Shown: positions 43,439 to 51,290 of the stretch, one piece after another | Position numbering within the stretch: the first letter of the stretch is position 1 | Layout: each line of letters starts with the position of its first letter | Notes under the pieces: model-generated | Seen by the model: only the letters and a program-made list of their open reading frames with translations | Database searches by the model: none | Told to the model about the DNA's origin: nothing | Origin: Erythrobacter fulvus | GTDB lineage: Bacteria > Pseudomonadota > Alphaproteobacteria > Sphingomonadales > Sphingomonadaceae | Length of the DNA: 64,000 nucleotides | Assembly: GCF_028595285.1 (NCBI RefSeq) | Contig: NZ_JAQQXQ010000005.1 | Coordinates: 186,001 to 250,000 of the forward strand | Direction: 5' to 3' | Made by a program: the position numbers and the translations under genes

Positions 43439-43614
43439 CGGATCACCTCCTTTCGCGCTAGTGTGCCAAGACCCAGCCGTATCACCGGGGGCCGAGGACC
43501 GCGTTCGCCGCTGGCCTCGGGATGCAATGTGAATCATGCGTCGGCCCGCGACAAGACTTGAATAATACTTTTCCCACGTCATACTCATACGTCGCTGCGC
43601 AGTGCCGCAGGTTC
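43439..43614. other. Intergenic leader region of the small unit
   Basis: About 175 bases without a recognised gene. On the minus strand it would be the leader of the 18-codon frame and contains a hairpin CCGAGGCC/GGTCCTCGG near 43483-43523 (the two arms pair with a one-base bulge). TTGTCG at 43554-43549 could be a -35 for that strand, with only a weak -10. On the plus strand, TTGAAT (43558) and ATACTC (43581) at 17-base spacing could drive a short RNA ending at the terminator at 43615-43650. Confidence 0.35.
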
Positions 43615-43650
43615 AAGCGCCCGAGGGAAACCTCCGGGCGCTTTTCGTTT
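43615..43650 (+). terminator. Orphan plus-strand intrinsic terminator
   Basis: Seen: AAGCGCCCG / CGGGCGCTT 9-bp stem extended by AGG/CCT closing a GAAA tetraloop, followed by TTTTCGTTT on the plus strand. No plus-strand gene lies upstream nearer than the LysR gene ending at 40600, with the whole ilvE unit on the opposite strand in between. It therefore probably ends a short non-coding RNA starting near 43590. Confidence 0.7.
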
Positions 43651-43785
43651 GTGCTGCCGGTTGTGGACAGGTTGTGAGCAAACCTGTGGATATTAATGTA
43701 TAGAATCGGGAATCGGCCAAAGATCGTCTCGGTCGCGTAGCGACAGAGCGCCGAGGATGAACCCGCGCAAGGCGGGTTCGCAAAA

Positions 43786-44343
43786 CTACCTGCAATCCTC
43801 GATCACCCGCGTGACCTCGGCCCAGCTCGGCAGGTAGAGGGTCGGCAGGCCCTCTACCTCGATCGCGAAGCGGCCTTTGCTGAGTGCTATCGCGTCGAGC
43901 AGCGGGTCGCGCGGGTCGATCCCGTAGACCAAAATGGTCCGCTGACTGCTCGTCCGCGCCCGGAAAGTGCGTGTCGCGGTTTCGGTTCTTACGGTGAACG
44001 GGACATTGTCCGCAGCGGAGTCATGGCGGGTGAGCTCGATTTGCGGGCCGGCAGTTGTGGCGCGGCAGGCGATGGTGAAGGCGACGGGGGCCGCGGGCGT
44101 GCCAAAATCGGCTTGTGATCCGTTGGCTGTCGCCGCGTAACGCCAGTCGCCGGGTGTCGCGGGCGCGTCCATCCAGTTGTCGCTGACAGGGGCCTGGATC
44201 ACCGGCGCGGGCGCGGGTGTCGGAGTCGGGGTTGGCACCGGAGCAGGGCGTGCGACGGGCGCGGGTGCGGGCGGGGCCTTGGCCGCAGGCACACAGGCGC
44301 CAAGCACCAGTATCGAGGCGAGAAGAGGCAGGGTAGCTTTCAT
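43786..44343 (-). CDS. Hypothetical lipoprotein with proline-rich linker
   Basis: Seen: 185 residues. A lipoprotein signal (LPLLASILVLGAC, lipobox LGAC, Cys17) is followed by a long Pro/Ala/Thr linker (residues ~20-52, repeats of PTPTP and PAPAP) and a globular domain of about 130 residues that begins at SDNWMDAPATPGDWRY and ends VTRVIEDCR. Two cysteines in the globular part (CRATT, EDCR) could form a disulfide. The linker suggests tethering to a membrane with reach into the periplasm. I do not recognise the domain by name. Divergent from tlyA. Confidence 0.8.
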   Translation of the reverse strand: MKATLPLLASILVLGACVPAAKAPPAPAPVARPAPVPTPTPTPAPAPVIQAPVSDNWMDAPATPGDWRYAATANGSQADFGTPAAPVAFTIACRATTAGPQIELTRHDSAADNVPFTVRTETATRTFRARTSSQRTILVYGIDPRDPLLDAIALSKGRFAIEVEGLPTLYLPSWAEVTRVIEDCR

Positions 44344-44372
44344 GCCCGCACTTTGCGCGCTAGGAGCCGTGC

Positions 44373-45143
44373 TTGTCCATGCCCGAAACGCCGTCCCGTC
44401 CCGCCAAAGCCAAGAAGCGCCGCGTCGACCAGCTGCTGGTCGAGCGTGGGCTGGCCGAAAGCCGCGCGCGGGCGCAGGCGCTGGTCATGGCGGGGCTGGT
44501 GTTCGCGGGCGAGGTGAAGATCGACAAGCCCGGCCACCAGATCGCCGAGGACGCGAGCCTCGACGTGCGCGGGCGGGATCATCCCTGGGTCAGCCGCGGG
44601 GGCATCAAGCTTGCCCACGCTATCGAACATTTCGGCCTCGATCCCGCAGGCGCGACCGCGATGGATATCGGATCGTCCACCGGCGGTTTCACCGACGTGC
44701 TGCTGCAAAAGAGCGCGGCGCATGTCTTTGCCGTCGATAGCGGCACCAACCAGCTGGCGTGGAAATTGCGCGAGGATCCGCGCGTGACCGTGCTCGAACA
44801 GACCTCCGCGCGAATCCTTACGCCCGCGATGATCGACCGCGTGTGCGACTGGGTGGTGTGCGATGCGAGCTTCATCAGCCTGGCCAAGGTGCTCGAACGT
44901 CCGCTTGAACTGGCGGCGCCCCAATGCCGTCTGGTCGCGCTCATCAAACCGCAATTCGAAGTGGGGCGCGAGGAAGTGGGCAAGGGCGGCGTGGTGCGTG
45001 ATCCCGATTTGCACATGCGGGTCTGCGACGAGGTGCGGAGCTGGATCGAAGGGCTCGGCTGGACGGTCGAGGGGATCGTCGAAAGCCCGATTACGGGCCC
45101 GCAGGGCAATGTCGAATTCCTGATCAGCGCGCGGCGAGGCTGA
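44373..45143 (+). CDS. tlyA: TlyA-family rRNA methyltransferase/hemolysin homologue
   Basis: Seen: 256 residues. An S4 RNA-binding domain (RVDQLLVERGLAESRARAQALVMAGLVFAG) precedes a FtsJ-like methyltransferase domain with HPWVSRGGIKLAHAI, the SAM motif AMDIGSSTGGFTDVLLQ, and KPQFEVGREEVGKGGVV. Known: TlyA 2'-O-methylates cytidines in rRNA (16S C1409 and/or 23S C1920), affecting capreomycin sensitivity. Start choice: AGGAG at 44362-44366 lies 6 bases before TTG 44373, while ATG 44379 is 12 bases away; I list the TTG. It ends before a very strong bidirectional terminator. Confidence 0.9.
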   Translation: MSMPETPSRPAKAKKRRVDQLLVERGLAESRARAQALVMAGLVFAGEVKIDKPGHQIAEDASLDVRGRDHPWVSRGGIKLAHAIEHFGLDPAGATAMDIGSSTGGFTDVLLQKSAAHVFAVDSGTNQLAWKLREDPRVTVLEQTSARILTPAMIDRVCDWVVCDASFISLAKVLERPLELAAPQCRLVALIKPQFEVGREEVGKGGVVRDPDLHMRVCDEVRSWIEGLGWTVEGIVESPITGPQGNVEFLISARRG

Positions 45144-45153
45144 CGCGCGCGCC

Positions 45154-45210
45154 GGACAAAAGAAAAGGCCGGCAGCAACCCGTGGGCGCTGCCGGCCTTT
45201 TCTTTTGTCC
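45154..45210. terminator. Bidirectional terminator, 23-bp perfect stem
   Basis: Seen: an inverted repeat with 23-base arms (45154-45176 and 45188-45210) and an 11-base loop. Each arm carries an A-rich outer part and GGCCGGCAGC inner part, so a T-rich tail (TTTTCTTTTGT) follows the GC stem on both strands. It sits between convergent tlyA and the acidic lipoprotein gene and should end both. Confidence 0.92.
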
Positions 45211-45249
45211 GTGACCCGGCATTACGCCGGGACCGGCAATCCCGAAGGA

Positions 45250-45483
45250 TTACTCGGCAGCCGGAGCTTCTTCAGCCGGAGCTTCTTCGGTCATGGCTTC
45301 GCCTTCGGCAGCCATTTCACCTTCGGCAGCCATCGCGTCTTCAGCCGGAGCTTCTTCGGTGGTGGCTTCTTCAGCAACAGCGGTTTCGTCGGCGGTGGTG
45401 TCGGCTTCTTCAGCAGCCGGCGAGCAAGCGACGGTGGCGACAGCGAGGCCGGCGACGGCGATCAGCGCAGAAATCTTCTTCAT
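45250..45483 (-). CDS. Small acidic Ala/Glu-rich lipoprotein
   Basis: Seen: 77 residues from ATG at 45481-45483 with AGGGGAAA upstream. A signal (MKKISALIAVAGLAVATVAC) with lipobox-like VAC at Cys20 is followed by a low-complexity tail made of EEAPAE and MAAEGE repeats. The DNA shows matching short tandem repeats (GCTTCTTCAGC units on the plus strand). The tail would be strongly acidic and unfolded. Similar small 'EEA' lipoproteins occur in sphingomonads; function unknown. A downstream bidirectional terminator marks it as a monocistronic gene. An in-frame extension to 45687 is less likely. Confidence 0.8.
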   Translation of the reverse strand: MKKISALIAVAGLAVATVACSPAAEEADTTADETAVAEEATTEEAPAEDAMAAEGEMAAEGEAMTEEAPAEEAPAAE

Positions 45484-45797
45484 GATATTTCCCCTGTGGG
45501 GCCGGAAAAACCGGCTGGTGATAAACGGAAGCGCGCGGGTTTGTATCTTCCTGCCGCTACCGCGCTTCCGAATCACGGCAGGAATGTGGCAGGCCTTAGC
45601 AGAGTGCTGTGCCATGGCCCAAGCCTTTCCTGTCATTTCCTGCAAAACATGGCTCGCTTTCGCTTTGCTGCGCAGGCAGTGCCTCATTGCGGGGCAGGAT
45701 TCCGCGACGGGTTTGGCGCTGGTGCACGGCTCTGTTATCGAGCGGCCAGACGGGCGGGTGTCGGAGAATCACCGGCGCCCCCGCACGGGGAGACAGA
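45484..45797. other. Intergenic region between small lipoprotein gene and tspO
   Basis: About 314 bases between divergent genes. It must hold both promoters. Short inverted repeats such as CCGG-AAAAA-CCGG near 45503-45515 are visible, but I see no convincing operator, RNA or gene. The in-frame extension of tspO back to 45609 is not protein-like. Confidence 0.4.
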
Positions 45798-46346
45798 ATG
45801 AACGTCCTTGCTTCCAAAGCACAATTGCGTGCGAGTTTCCTGCGCTGGGCGCTGTTCCTGGTGCCGCTGGTGCTGCTTGTGGGGTTTGCCGCGGGCAATC
45901 TTGGCGGGCCGGATACGCCGTGGTTCGCCGGACTGGAAAAGCCCGCGATCTACCCGCCGCCCATCGTCTTCGGGATCGTGTGGAGCATCCTGTTTGTCCT
46001 CATCGGGCTGTCGCTGGCACTGGTGGCGAGCGCGTGGGGCGCTAACGGACGAGGGATCGCGCTGGCTGTGTTCGCGTTGCATTTCATCGGCACGCAAGGC
46101 TGGACGGCGGTGTTTTTCGGCATGCAGGACATGACCGCCGGGCTGGCTGTGCTCGGTTACGGCGTCATCAGCCTGCTGGTCGCGCTGTTCCTGGTGTGGC
46201 GGGTGCGACGCGGCGCGGGATTGCTGCTGCTGCCCTATCTGGCGTGGCTGTGCTTTGCCAGTGTGCTCAATTACCAGTTCATCGCCGCCAATCCTGACGG
46301 CGGGGCACGCGGGGACACCGGGGCAGAGACGCGCGTGAAATTGTAG
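45798..46346 (+). CDS. tspO: TspO/MBR family tryptophan-rich sensory protein
   Basis: Seen: 182 residues from ATG 45798 with GGGGAGACAG upstream. Five hydrophobic helices and the TspO pattern are present: WFAGLEKPAIYPPPIVFGIVWSILFVLIGLSLALV (proline-rich loop after helix 1), LHFIGTQGWTAVFFGM and LLPYLAWLCFASVLNYQFIAAN (C-terminal helix with W...N). Known: membrane protein binding porphyrins and influencing photosynthesis or tetrapyrrole regulation and stress in alphaproteobacteria. Transcribed alone, 48 bases before ubiK. Confidence 0.88.
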   Translation: MNVLASKAQLRASFLRWALFLVPLVLLVGFAAGNLGGPDTPWFAGLEKPAIYPPPIVFGIVWSILFVLIGLSLALVASAWGANGRGIALAVFALHFIGTQGWTAVFFGMQDMTAGLAVLGYGVISLLVALFLVWRVRRGAGLLLLPYLAWLCFASVLNYQFIAANPDGGARGDTGAETRVKL

Positions 46347-46394
46347 GCACCGCCGCACTGGACAAGCGCGCGGGGCCTCGCCAAATAGCATGCC

Positions 46395-46646
46395 ATGCAA
46401 AGCCAGAACCCGATCATCGCCGACCTCGTCAAACTCGCCAACAGCGCCGCCGGGACGATGGCGGGCATGACCCGCGAAGCCCGCGAAAGCGCGCGCGAAC
46501 GGCTGCGCGAAGCGATGGGCGGCATCGATTTCGTGTCCCGCGAGGAATTCGACACGGTCAAGGCGATGGCCCAGAAGGCGCGCGAACAGGCTGACGCGCT
46601 GGAAGCGAAGGTCGCCGCGCTGGAAGCCAAGCTTTCGAAGAAATAA
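46395..46646 (+). CDS. ubiK: Accessory factor UbiK family protein (BMFP domain)
   Basis: Seen: 83 residues. An N-terminal amphipathic stretch (IIADLVKLANSAAGTMAGM) is followed by VSREEFDTVKAMAQKAREQADALEAKVAALEAKL, a C-terminal coiled coil, matching the YqiC/UbiK family in order and length. Known: UbiK trimers assist the ubiquinone biosynthesis complex and interact with membranes. recO follows after 16 bases and is probably co-transcribed. Confidence 0.88.
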   Translation: MQSQNPIIADLVKLANSAAGTMAGMTREARESARERLREAMGGIDFVSREEFDTVKAMAQKAREQADALEAKVAALEAKLSKK

Positions 46647-46662
46647 TCGTGGTGCGCAGGCG

Positions 46663-47262
46663 ATGAACCTGCGTTCGCCGGCCGTTTTGCTGTCCAGCCG
46701 TGCCAATGGCGAGACCGGAGCGGTTGCACGCCTGCTGACCCCCGATTACGGTCTTGTCGCGGCCTATGTCGCTGGCGGGCGTGGGCGGCAGATGCGCGCG
46801 GTGATGGTGCCGGGCAACCGCGTCGCGCTTGATCTTGCGGTACGATCCGCCAGCCAGCTCCCCTTTGCCAGGCTCGAACTCGAACATTCGCGCGCCGCAT
46901 TGATGACGGAACCGCTGCCTGCCGCCGCGATCCAGTGGGTCTGCGCGCTCACCGCCGCTTCGTTGCCTGAACGCTATTCCTGTCTTCCGCTTTACGAGGC
47001 GCTCGACGCGCTGCTTGCTGCGATTGCCGTGGCCCCTTCGGCGCGCGGCTGGGTAAGCGGGCTGGTCGCTTACGAGGCGATGCTGCTGGCCGAGATGGGC
47101 TATGGCGCAGCGCGGCCCGATCCGGGCGCCGATCTGCCCGCGCTGCTACAGGCGCTCGGCCAGCTTGAGGCACCGCTCGCAAACTCGCTGCTTGCAGGCA
47201 GGAAGCGCGATGTTATGGCCGCGCGAAAGCTGCTGACCGATCGGCTGGCGCGAATGGCTTGA
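46663..47262 (+). CDS. recO: DNA repair protein RecO (short form)
   Basis: Seen: 199 residues. The OB-fold N-terminal domain (AVLLSSRANGETGAVARLLTPDYGLVAAYVAGGRGRQMRAVMVPGNRV) and the helical RecO_C part (AALMTEPLPAAAIQWVCALTAASLPERYSCLPLYEALDALL) are recognisable. It is shorter than E. coli RecO (242 aa) and has no four-cysteine zinc finger, as in other sphingomonads. Known: loads RecA onto SSB-coated single-strand gaps with RecR. It lies between ubiK and leuB with 12 bases to leuB. Confidence 0.85.
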   Translation: MNLRSPAVLLSSRANGETGAVARLLTPDYGLVAAYVAGGRGRQMRAVMVPGNRVALDLAVRSASQLPFARLELEHSRAALMTEPLPAAAIQWVCALTAASLPERYSCLPLYEALDALLAAIAVAPSARGWVSGLVAYEAMLLAEMGYGAARPDPGADLPALLQALGQLEAPLANSLLAGRKRDVMAARKLLTDRLARMA

Positions 47263-47274
47263 AGGGGAAAAGGC

Positions 47275-48333
47275 GTGAAGATTGCAGTCCTGCCCGGTGA
47301 CGGGATTGGCCCCGAGGTGACTGCCGAGGCGGTGGCGGTGCTAGAGGCTATGGCCCTGCCGGGACTCCAACTGGTGGAGGGCGACGTAGGGGGCGCGGCC
47401 TACAAGCGCCATGGCCATCCGCTGCCCGAAGCGACGCTCGAAATGGCGCGCGGGGCTGATGCGATCCTGTTCGGCGCGGTGGGCGATCCCGATTGCGACA
47501 CGCTGGAGCGCCACCTGCGCCCCGAACAGGCGATCCTCGGCCTGCGTAAGCATCTGGGCCTGTTTGCCAATCTGCGCCCCGCACGGGTGTTCGCGGGGCT
47601 GGAGCACCTCTCGCCGCTGCGCGCCGATATCGCCGGCGGGCTGGACATGCTGATCGTGCGCGAATTGACCGGCGACGTGTATTTCGGTGCCAAGGGCCGC
47701 CGCGTCAGCGAGGCGGGCGAGCACGAGGGCTGGGACGCCATGAGCTATTCGGACAGCGAGGTGCGCCGCATCGCCCATGTGGGCTTCCGCGCCGCCGCAA
47801 CGGGCGGGCACAAACTCACCAGCGTCGACAAGGCCAACGTGCTTGAAACCAGCCAGTTGTGGCGCGACGTGGTGATCGAGGTCGCGGCCGAATATCCCGA
47901 CGTCGATCTGGAACACATGTATGTTGATAATGCCGCGATGCAGGTGGTAAGCCACCCCGACCGGTTCGGCGTGGTGCTGACCGGCAACCTGTTCGGCGAC
48001 ATCCTGTCCGACCTTGCCAGCGCCGCAGTCGGTTCGATCGGCTTGCTGCCGAGCGCCTCGCTGGGCGAACGCGAGACCGCCTATGGCACCTTCGGCCTCT
48101 ACGAGCCGATCCACGGCAGCGCGCCCGATATTGCCGGACAGGGCAAGGCCAATCCGCTGGCGACGATCCTGTCGGCGGCGATGATGCTGCGCCATTCCTT
48201 CGGGCTGGAGAGCGAGGCGACGCGGATCGAGAACGCGGTGGCCGCAGCGCTGGCCGACGGGTTCATGGGCGGCGATCTGGGCGGCAGCCACGGCACGGCG
48301 GCCATCGGCGAGGCGGTGCGCGCGCGCCTTTAG
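47275..48333 (+). CDS. leuB: 3-isopropylmalate dehydrogenase
   Basis: Seen: 352 residues from GTG 47275 after AAGGGGAAAAGG. The decarboxylating dehydrogenase pattern is complete: [73 protein letters not shown] and [25 protein letters not shown], with [24 protein letters not shown] at the end. Known: oxidises and decarboxylates 3-isopropylmalate with NAD+ in leucine synthesis. leuC/leuD are not in the window. It is 4 bases from the next gene and co-transcribed with recO and the glycosyltransferase gene. Confidence 0.96.
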   Translation: MKIAVLPGDGIGPEVTAEAVAVLEAMALPGLQLVEGDVGGAAYKRHGHPLPEATLEMARGADAILFGAVGDPDCDTLERHLRPEQAILGLRKHLGLFANLRPARVFAGLEHLSPLRADIAGGLDMLIVRELTGDVYFGAKGRRVSEAGEHEGWDAMSYSDSEVRRIAHVGFRAAATGGHKLTSVDKANVLETSQLWRDVVIEVAAEYPDVDLEHMYVDNAAMQVVSHPDRFGVVLTGNLFGDILSDLASAAVGSIGLLPSASLGERETAYGTFGLYEPIHGSAPDIAGQGKANPLATILSAAMMLRHSFGLESEATRIENAVAAALADGFMGGDLGGSHGTAAIGEAVRARL

Positions 48334-48337
48334 AGCG

Positions 48338-49426
48338 ATGCTCGACCTCGCGATCATACTGCCGACGCTGAACGAGCGCGGCAATCTTGCCCCTCTGCTT
48401 GAGCGGATTGCCACCGCGATGGGGACACAGGGCTGGGAAGTGATCATCGTCGATGACGACAGCCACGACGGGACGGCTGACGAGGCCCGCGCGCTGGCAT
48501 TGGCAGACCCGCGCGTGCGGGTGATCCAGCGCATCGGGCGGCGTGGGCTTGCGAGTGCGGCGATCGAGGGGTTTTGCGCCACCGCCGCGCCCTATGTGGC
48601 GGTGATGGATGCCGACCACCAGCACGATCCCGCGCTGCTTCCCGCCATGCTTGCGGCGCTGCATTCGGGCGAGGCGGAGATCTGTGTTGCCAGCCGCTTC
48701 ATGCCCGGCGCCAGCACCGCCGAATGGGCCGCGCCCGGGCGCGAGCGCCTGTCCGCCTTTGCCAACGGCCTTGCGCGGCGGCTGACGGGGGTGGAGCTGT
48801 CCGACCCGATGAGCGGCTATTTCATGCTACCCGCCGCCACCGCCCGCGCGCTGGTACCGCGCCTTTCGGGAATCGGGTTCAAGATCCTGCTCGATCTGCT
48901 GGCGACGGCGGATGCGCCCTTGCGGGTCAGGGAATTTCCGCTGTGCTTTGCCGCCCGCCGGGAGGGAGAAAGCAAGCTGGACCGTGCCGTGTTGTTCGAT
49001 TTCCTCGCCGGGCTTTACGACAAGACGCTGGGCCGGGTGATCCCCACCCGTTTCGCCCTGTTCGGTACCGTCGGCGCCTTGGGGGTGATCGTCCATTTCG
49101 CGGTGCTGGCGAGCCTGCTGTTCCTGTTCGGCGAAGGCTTCGCGCTGGCGCAGAGCGCGGCGGTGCTGGTGGCGATGAGCTTCAATTTCTGGCTCAACAA
49201 CTGGCTGACCTATCGCGACAAGCGGCTGAAAGGCTGGGGCGCGGTGCTGCGCGGCTGGGCAGGGTTCTGTGCGACCTGCGCGGTCGGGGCCTTCGCCAAT
49301 GTGGCGGTGGCGACCTTCCTAGAAGGCAAGGGCGTGTTCTGGGCGCTCGCGGCGTTGACGGGGATCCTGCTCGGCTCGGTCTGGAACTACGCCCTGTCGA
49401 GCCGCTTCGTGTGGGGGAGGTTTTAG
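48338..49426 (+). CDS. Glycosyltransferase family 2 with C-terminal GtrA domain
   Basis: Seen: 362 residues. The N-terminal GT2 domain (about 1-235) has LAIILPTLNERGNL, VIIVDDDSHDGT, the metal motif MDADHQHDP and DPMSGYFMLP, like dolichol/polyprenol-phosphate mannose synthases. The C-terminal GtrA domain (about 240-360) has four hydrophobic helices (FALFGTVGALGVIVHFAVLASLLF, FNFWLNNWLTYRDKR). Known: such fusions make and present polyprenyl-phosphate sugars at the inner membrane. The convergent GT39-type gene next door could use that donor. Confidence 0.9.
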   Translation: MLDLAIILPTLNERGNLAPLLERIATAMGTQGWEVIIVDDDSHDGTADEARALALADPRVRVIQRIGRRGLASAAIEGFCATAAPYVAVMDADHQHDPALLPAMLAALHSGEAEICVASRFMPGASTAEWAAPGRERLSAFANGLARRLTGVELSDPMSGYFMLPAATARALVPRLSGIGFKILLDLLATADAPLRVREFPLCFAARREGESKLDRAVLFDFLAGLYDKTLGRVIPTRFALFGTVGALGVIVHFAVLASLLFLFGEGFALAQSAAVLVAMSFNFWLNNWLTYRDKRLKGWGAVLRGWAGFCATCAVGAFANVAVATFLEGKGVFWALAALTGILLGSVWNYALSSRFVWGRF

Positions 49427-49430
49427 GCGT

Positions 49431-50765
49431 CTATCTCCATCCCGTCAGCCATGTCCACTTGGCAAAGCTGTCCGCGCTTTCGAGCGGCGCAGCGGCGAGG
49501 ATCGGGTAGAACAGCACGAACAGCCCCACCGACGCGGCGAGCGTGCCCCAGGCGAGCCACCCGCCCCAGTGGCTGCGCCTGAGATCCGACAAGGCCAGTG
49601 CCAGCGCCGCCAGCAGGAACAGGCTTGGCACGAAATAGTGATAATAGAACTGCACCGGCTTGGGCGCGATCAGCCACAGGCCGAGCGCCGCGCCATAGCC
49701 GATTGCCGCGCCGAGCTTTGCCCAATCGCCGCGCCACGCGCCCGTTACCAGGCACCACGCCAGCGCGGGCAGGCCCAGCAGCATCGTCAGCGGATTGCCG
49801 ATCAGCAGCACCCCGCGCTGCGCCCCGTCTACCGCCTCGTACAGATACCAGATCCCGCGCGTGTTCAGCACCCATTGCTGCCACGTGCTCTGATAGGTGT
49901 GGGGCGTGAGAACCTGCTGCTGCAGGCTCAGGATTTCGGTGTGGAAGCCGATCAGCCCCGCTTCCGCGAGCGGCGAGGGGCGCAGGTACCCGCCCAGCCA
50001 GTACCCCGGCACGAAAGTGAGCGCATAGATCGCCAGCGGCACGATCCCGAGCCATAGGAAGGCCTCCACCAGCGTGATCCCCGGCACAGGCGCGCCCCGG
50101 CGCGACAGGAACAGCCGCCGCCGTCCGGCTGAAAGGCGCGCGCCGAAAAAGGCAAGGCCGGGCAGCATGGCGAGCGGAATCGCATTCCACTTCGCCCCCA
50201 TTGCCAGCCCCAGCGCAATGCCCGTCAGCGCAAGGCGGCGGCGCCCCGTTTCGGGCTGTGCGCAAGCCCCCGCAAATTGCCACGCGGCAACCGCGAGCGA
50301 TGCGGCCATGAAGATGTCGAGCATCGCGATGCGCGACTGGATGAACAGGTGAAAGCCGGTGGCCAGCAGCACCCCGAAAGCGATGCTGGCAAAGCGGTCC
50401 GCGCTCGCGTGCCACAGCGCGCGCATGGCAGCGAACAGGGTCAGCGTGCCTGCCAGCGACGGCATGATCCGCCAGCCGAGCGGATTGTCGCCCAGCAGCG
50501 CCATGCCCAACGCGATCATCTCCTTGCCCAGCAGCGGGTGTTCGCGGTTGAGATAGGCGCCTTGTCCGGTTTCCCACAGCGACAGCAACTCGCGCGCTGC
50601 GGGCAGATAATGGACTTCGTCGAAATAGGGGGTCGAAGGGATCGCCAGCCGCCAGCCCGCGAGCAGCGCATAGAGGCCCGTCAACAGCAGGCACCAGCCG
50701 AGCGGATCGCGCGGGTGGAGCGGCGGGGTGCCCTCGATCGGAAAGGAAGCGCGTGCCTCGGCCAT
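49431..50765 (-). CDS. Phospholipid carrier-dependent glycosyltransferase (GT39/PMT-like)
   Basis: Seen: 444 residues with about ten to twelve hydrophobic helices. The first extracytoplasmic loop has PSTPYFDEVHYLPAARELL, the Asp-Glu pair diagnostic of protein O-mannosyltransferases, followed by NREHPLLGKEMIALG. Known: GT39/GT83-like membrane enzymes transfer a sugar from a lipid carrier to protein or lipid A-like acceptors on the periplasmic side. It converges on the GT2-GtrA gene 4 bases away, which may supply its polyprenyl-phosphate donor. The acceptor is unknown. A longer overlapping frame in another register is a shadow. Confidence 0.87.
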   Translation of the reverse strand: MAEARASFPIEGTPPLHPRDPLGWCLLLTGLYALLAGWRLAIPSTPYFDEVHYLPAARELLSLWETGQGAYLNREHPLLGKEMIALGMALLGDNPLGWRIMPSLAGTLTLFAAMRALWHASADRFASIAFGVLLATGFHLFIQSRIAMLDIFMAASLAVAAWQFAGACAQPETGRRRLALTGIALGLAMGAKWNAIPLAMLPGLAFFGARLSAGRRRLFLSRRGAPVPGITLVEAFLWLGIVPLAIYALTFVPGYWLGGYLRPSPLAEAGLIGFHTEILSLQQQVLTPHTYQSTWQQWVLNTRGIWYLYEAVDGAQRGVLLIGNPLTMLLGLPALAWCLVTGAWRGDWAKLGAAIGYGAALGLWLIAPKPVQFYYHYFVPSLFLLAALALALSDLRRSHWGGWLAWGTLAASVGLFVLFYPILAAAPLESADSFAKWTWLTGWR

Positions 50766-50812
50766 GGCGGTTCAAGCGCTTAGGCAGGCGCGCGCCCTCG
50801 GGCAAGTGCGGA

Positions 50813-51214
50813 TCAGGCTTTTGCGCCCGCCCGTTCGAGCCAGAACAGCCGCGCGCACATCGCCAGCAAACCGATGCTCGCTGTGGCGAGGATCAGCACG
50901 GTCCACAGCGGCAAATTCATGCCCGCGGCCCGCGCGCGCGGCGCAATCAGGAAGAAGGCAATGCCGAGCGAAAACAGCAAATCCCACCACACCTGCACGC
51001 CCCACAGGTTGCTGGTATGATTGAGCACCACCGGAAACACGCCCTCGACCGCGATGGTGATCGCGCTGAAAGCGGCAAACCCCGCCGATAGCGCCGCCGC
51101 GAGCACGGCATTGCCCGGTGCTTCGGGCCGCAGCAAGGTGGTGATGATTGCCACCACACCGATGGCGAGCCCGCCGCCAGCGAGCGCGATGAAGGGCGTG
51201 ATTTCTGTAGGCAT
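50813..51214 (-). CDS. Small four-helix membrane protein
   Basis: Seen: 133 residues with four predicted membrane helices (ITPFIALAGGGLAIGVVAII, AVLAAALSAGFAAFSAITIAVEGVF, VWWDLLFSLGIAFFLIAP and LWTVLILATASIGLLAMCARL). I do not recognise a named family. It is divergent from a TetR-family gene with two palindromes between them, so it is the likely repression target of that regulator. It lies 47 bases before the GT39-type gene on the same strand, so they may share a transcript. Confidence 0.78.
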   Translation of the reverse strand: MPTEITPFIALAGGGLAIGVVAIITTLLRPEAPGNAVLAAALSAGFAAFSAITIAVEGVFPVVLNHTSNLWGVQVWWDLLFSLGIAFFLIAPRARAAGMNLPLWTVLILATASIGLLAMCARLFWLERAGAKA

Positions 51215-51234
51215 GGTGCTGGTCTCCGCGTATA

Positions 51235-51282
51235 TGTAGCGACTGCTACACGCGCTTGTAGCCTCTCGTAGCGATTGCTACA
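51235..51282. promoter_or_regulatory. Two TetR-type operators between membrane protein and TetR gene
   Basis: Seen: TGTAGC-GACT-GCTACA at 51235-51250 and CGTAGC-GATT-GCTACA at 51267-51282, both palindromes with a 4-base centre, 32 bases apart. An additional half-site TTGTAGC lies at 51256-51262. They cover the divergent promoter space (76 bases). Inference: cooperative binding sites for the TetR protein encoded at 51291. Confidence 0.8.
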
Positions 51283-51290
51283 ACCCCGCC

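Noticed and set aside
43440..43454. GGATCACCTCCTTTC resembling the 3' end of 16S rRNA
   Set aside because: Not an rRNA fragment: nothing upstream matches helix 45 or other 16S parts. It is better read on the minus strand as a Shine-Dalgarno before an ATG.
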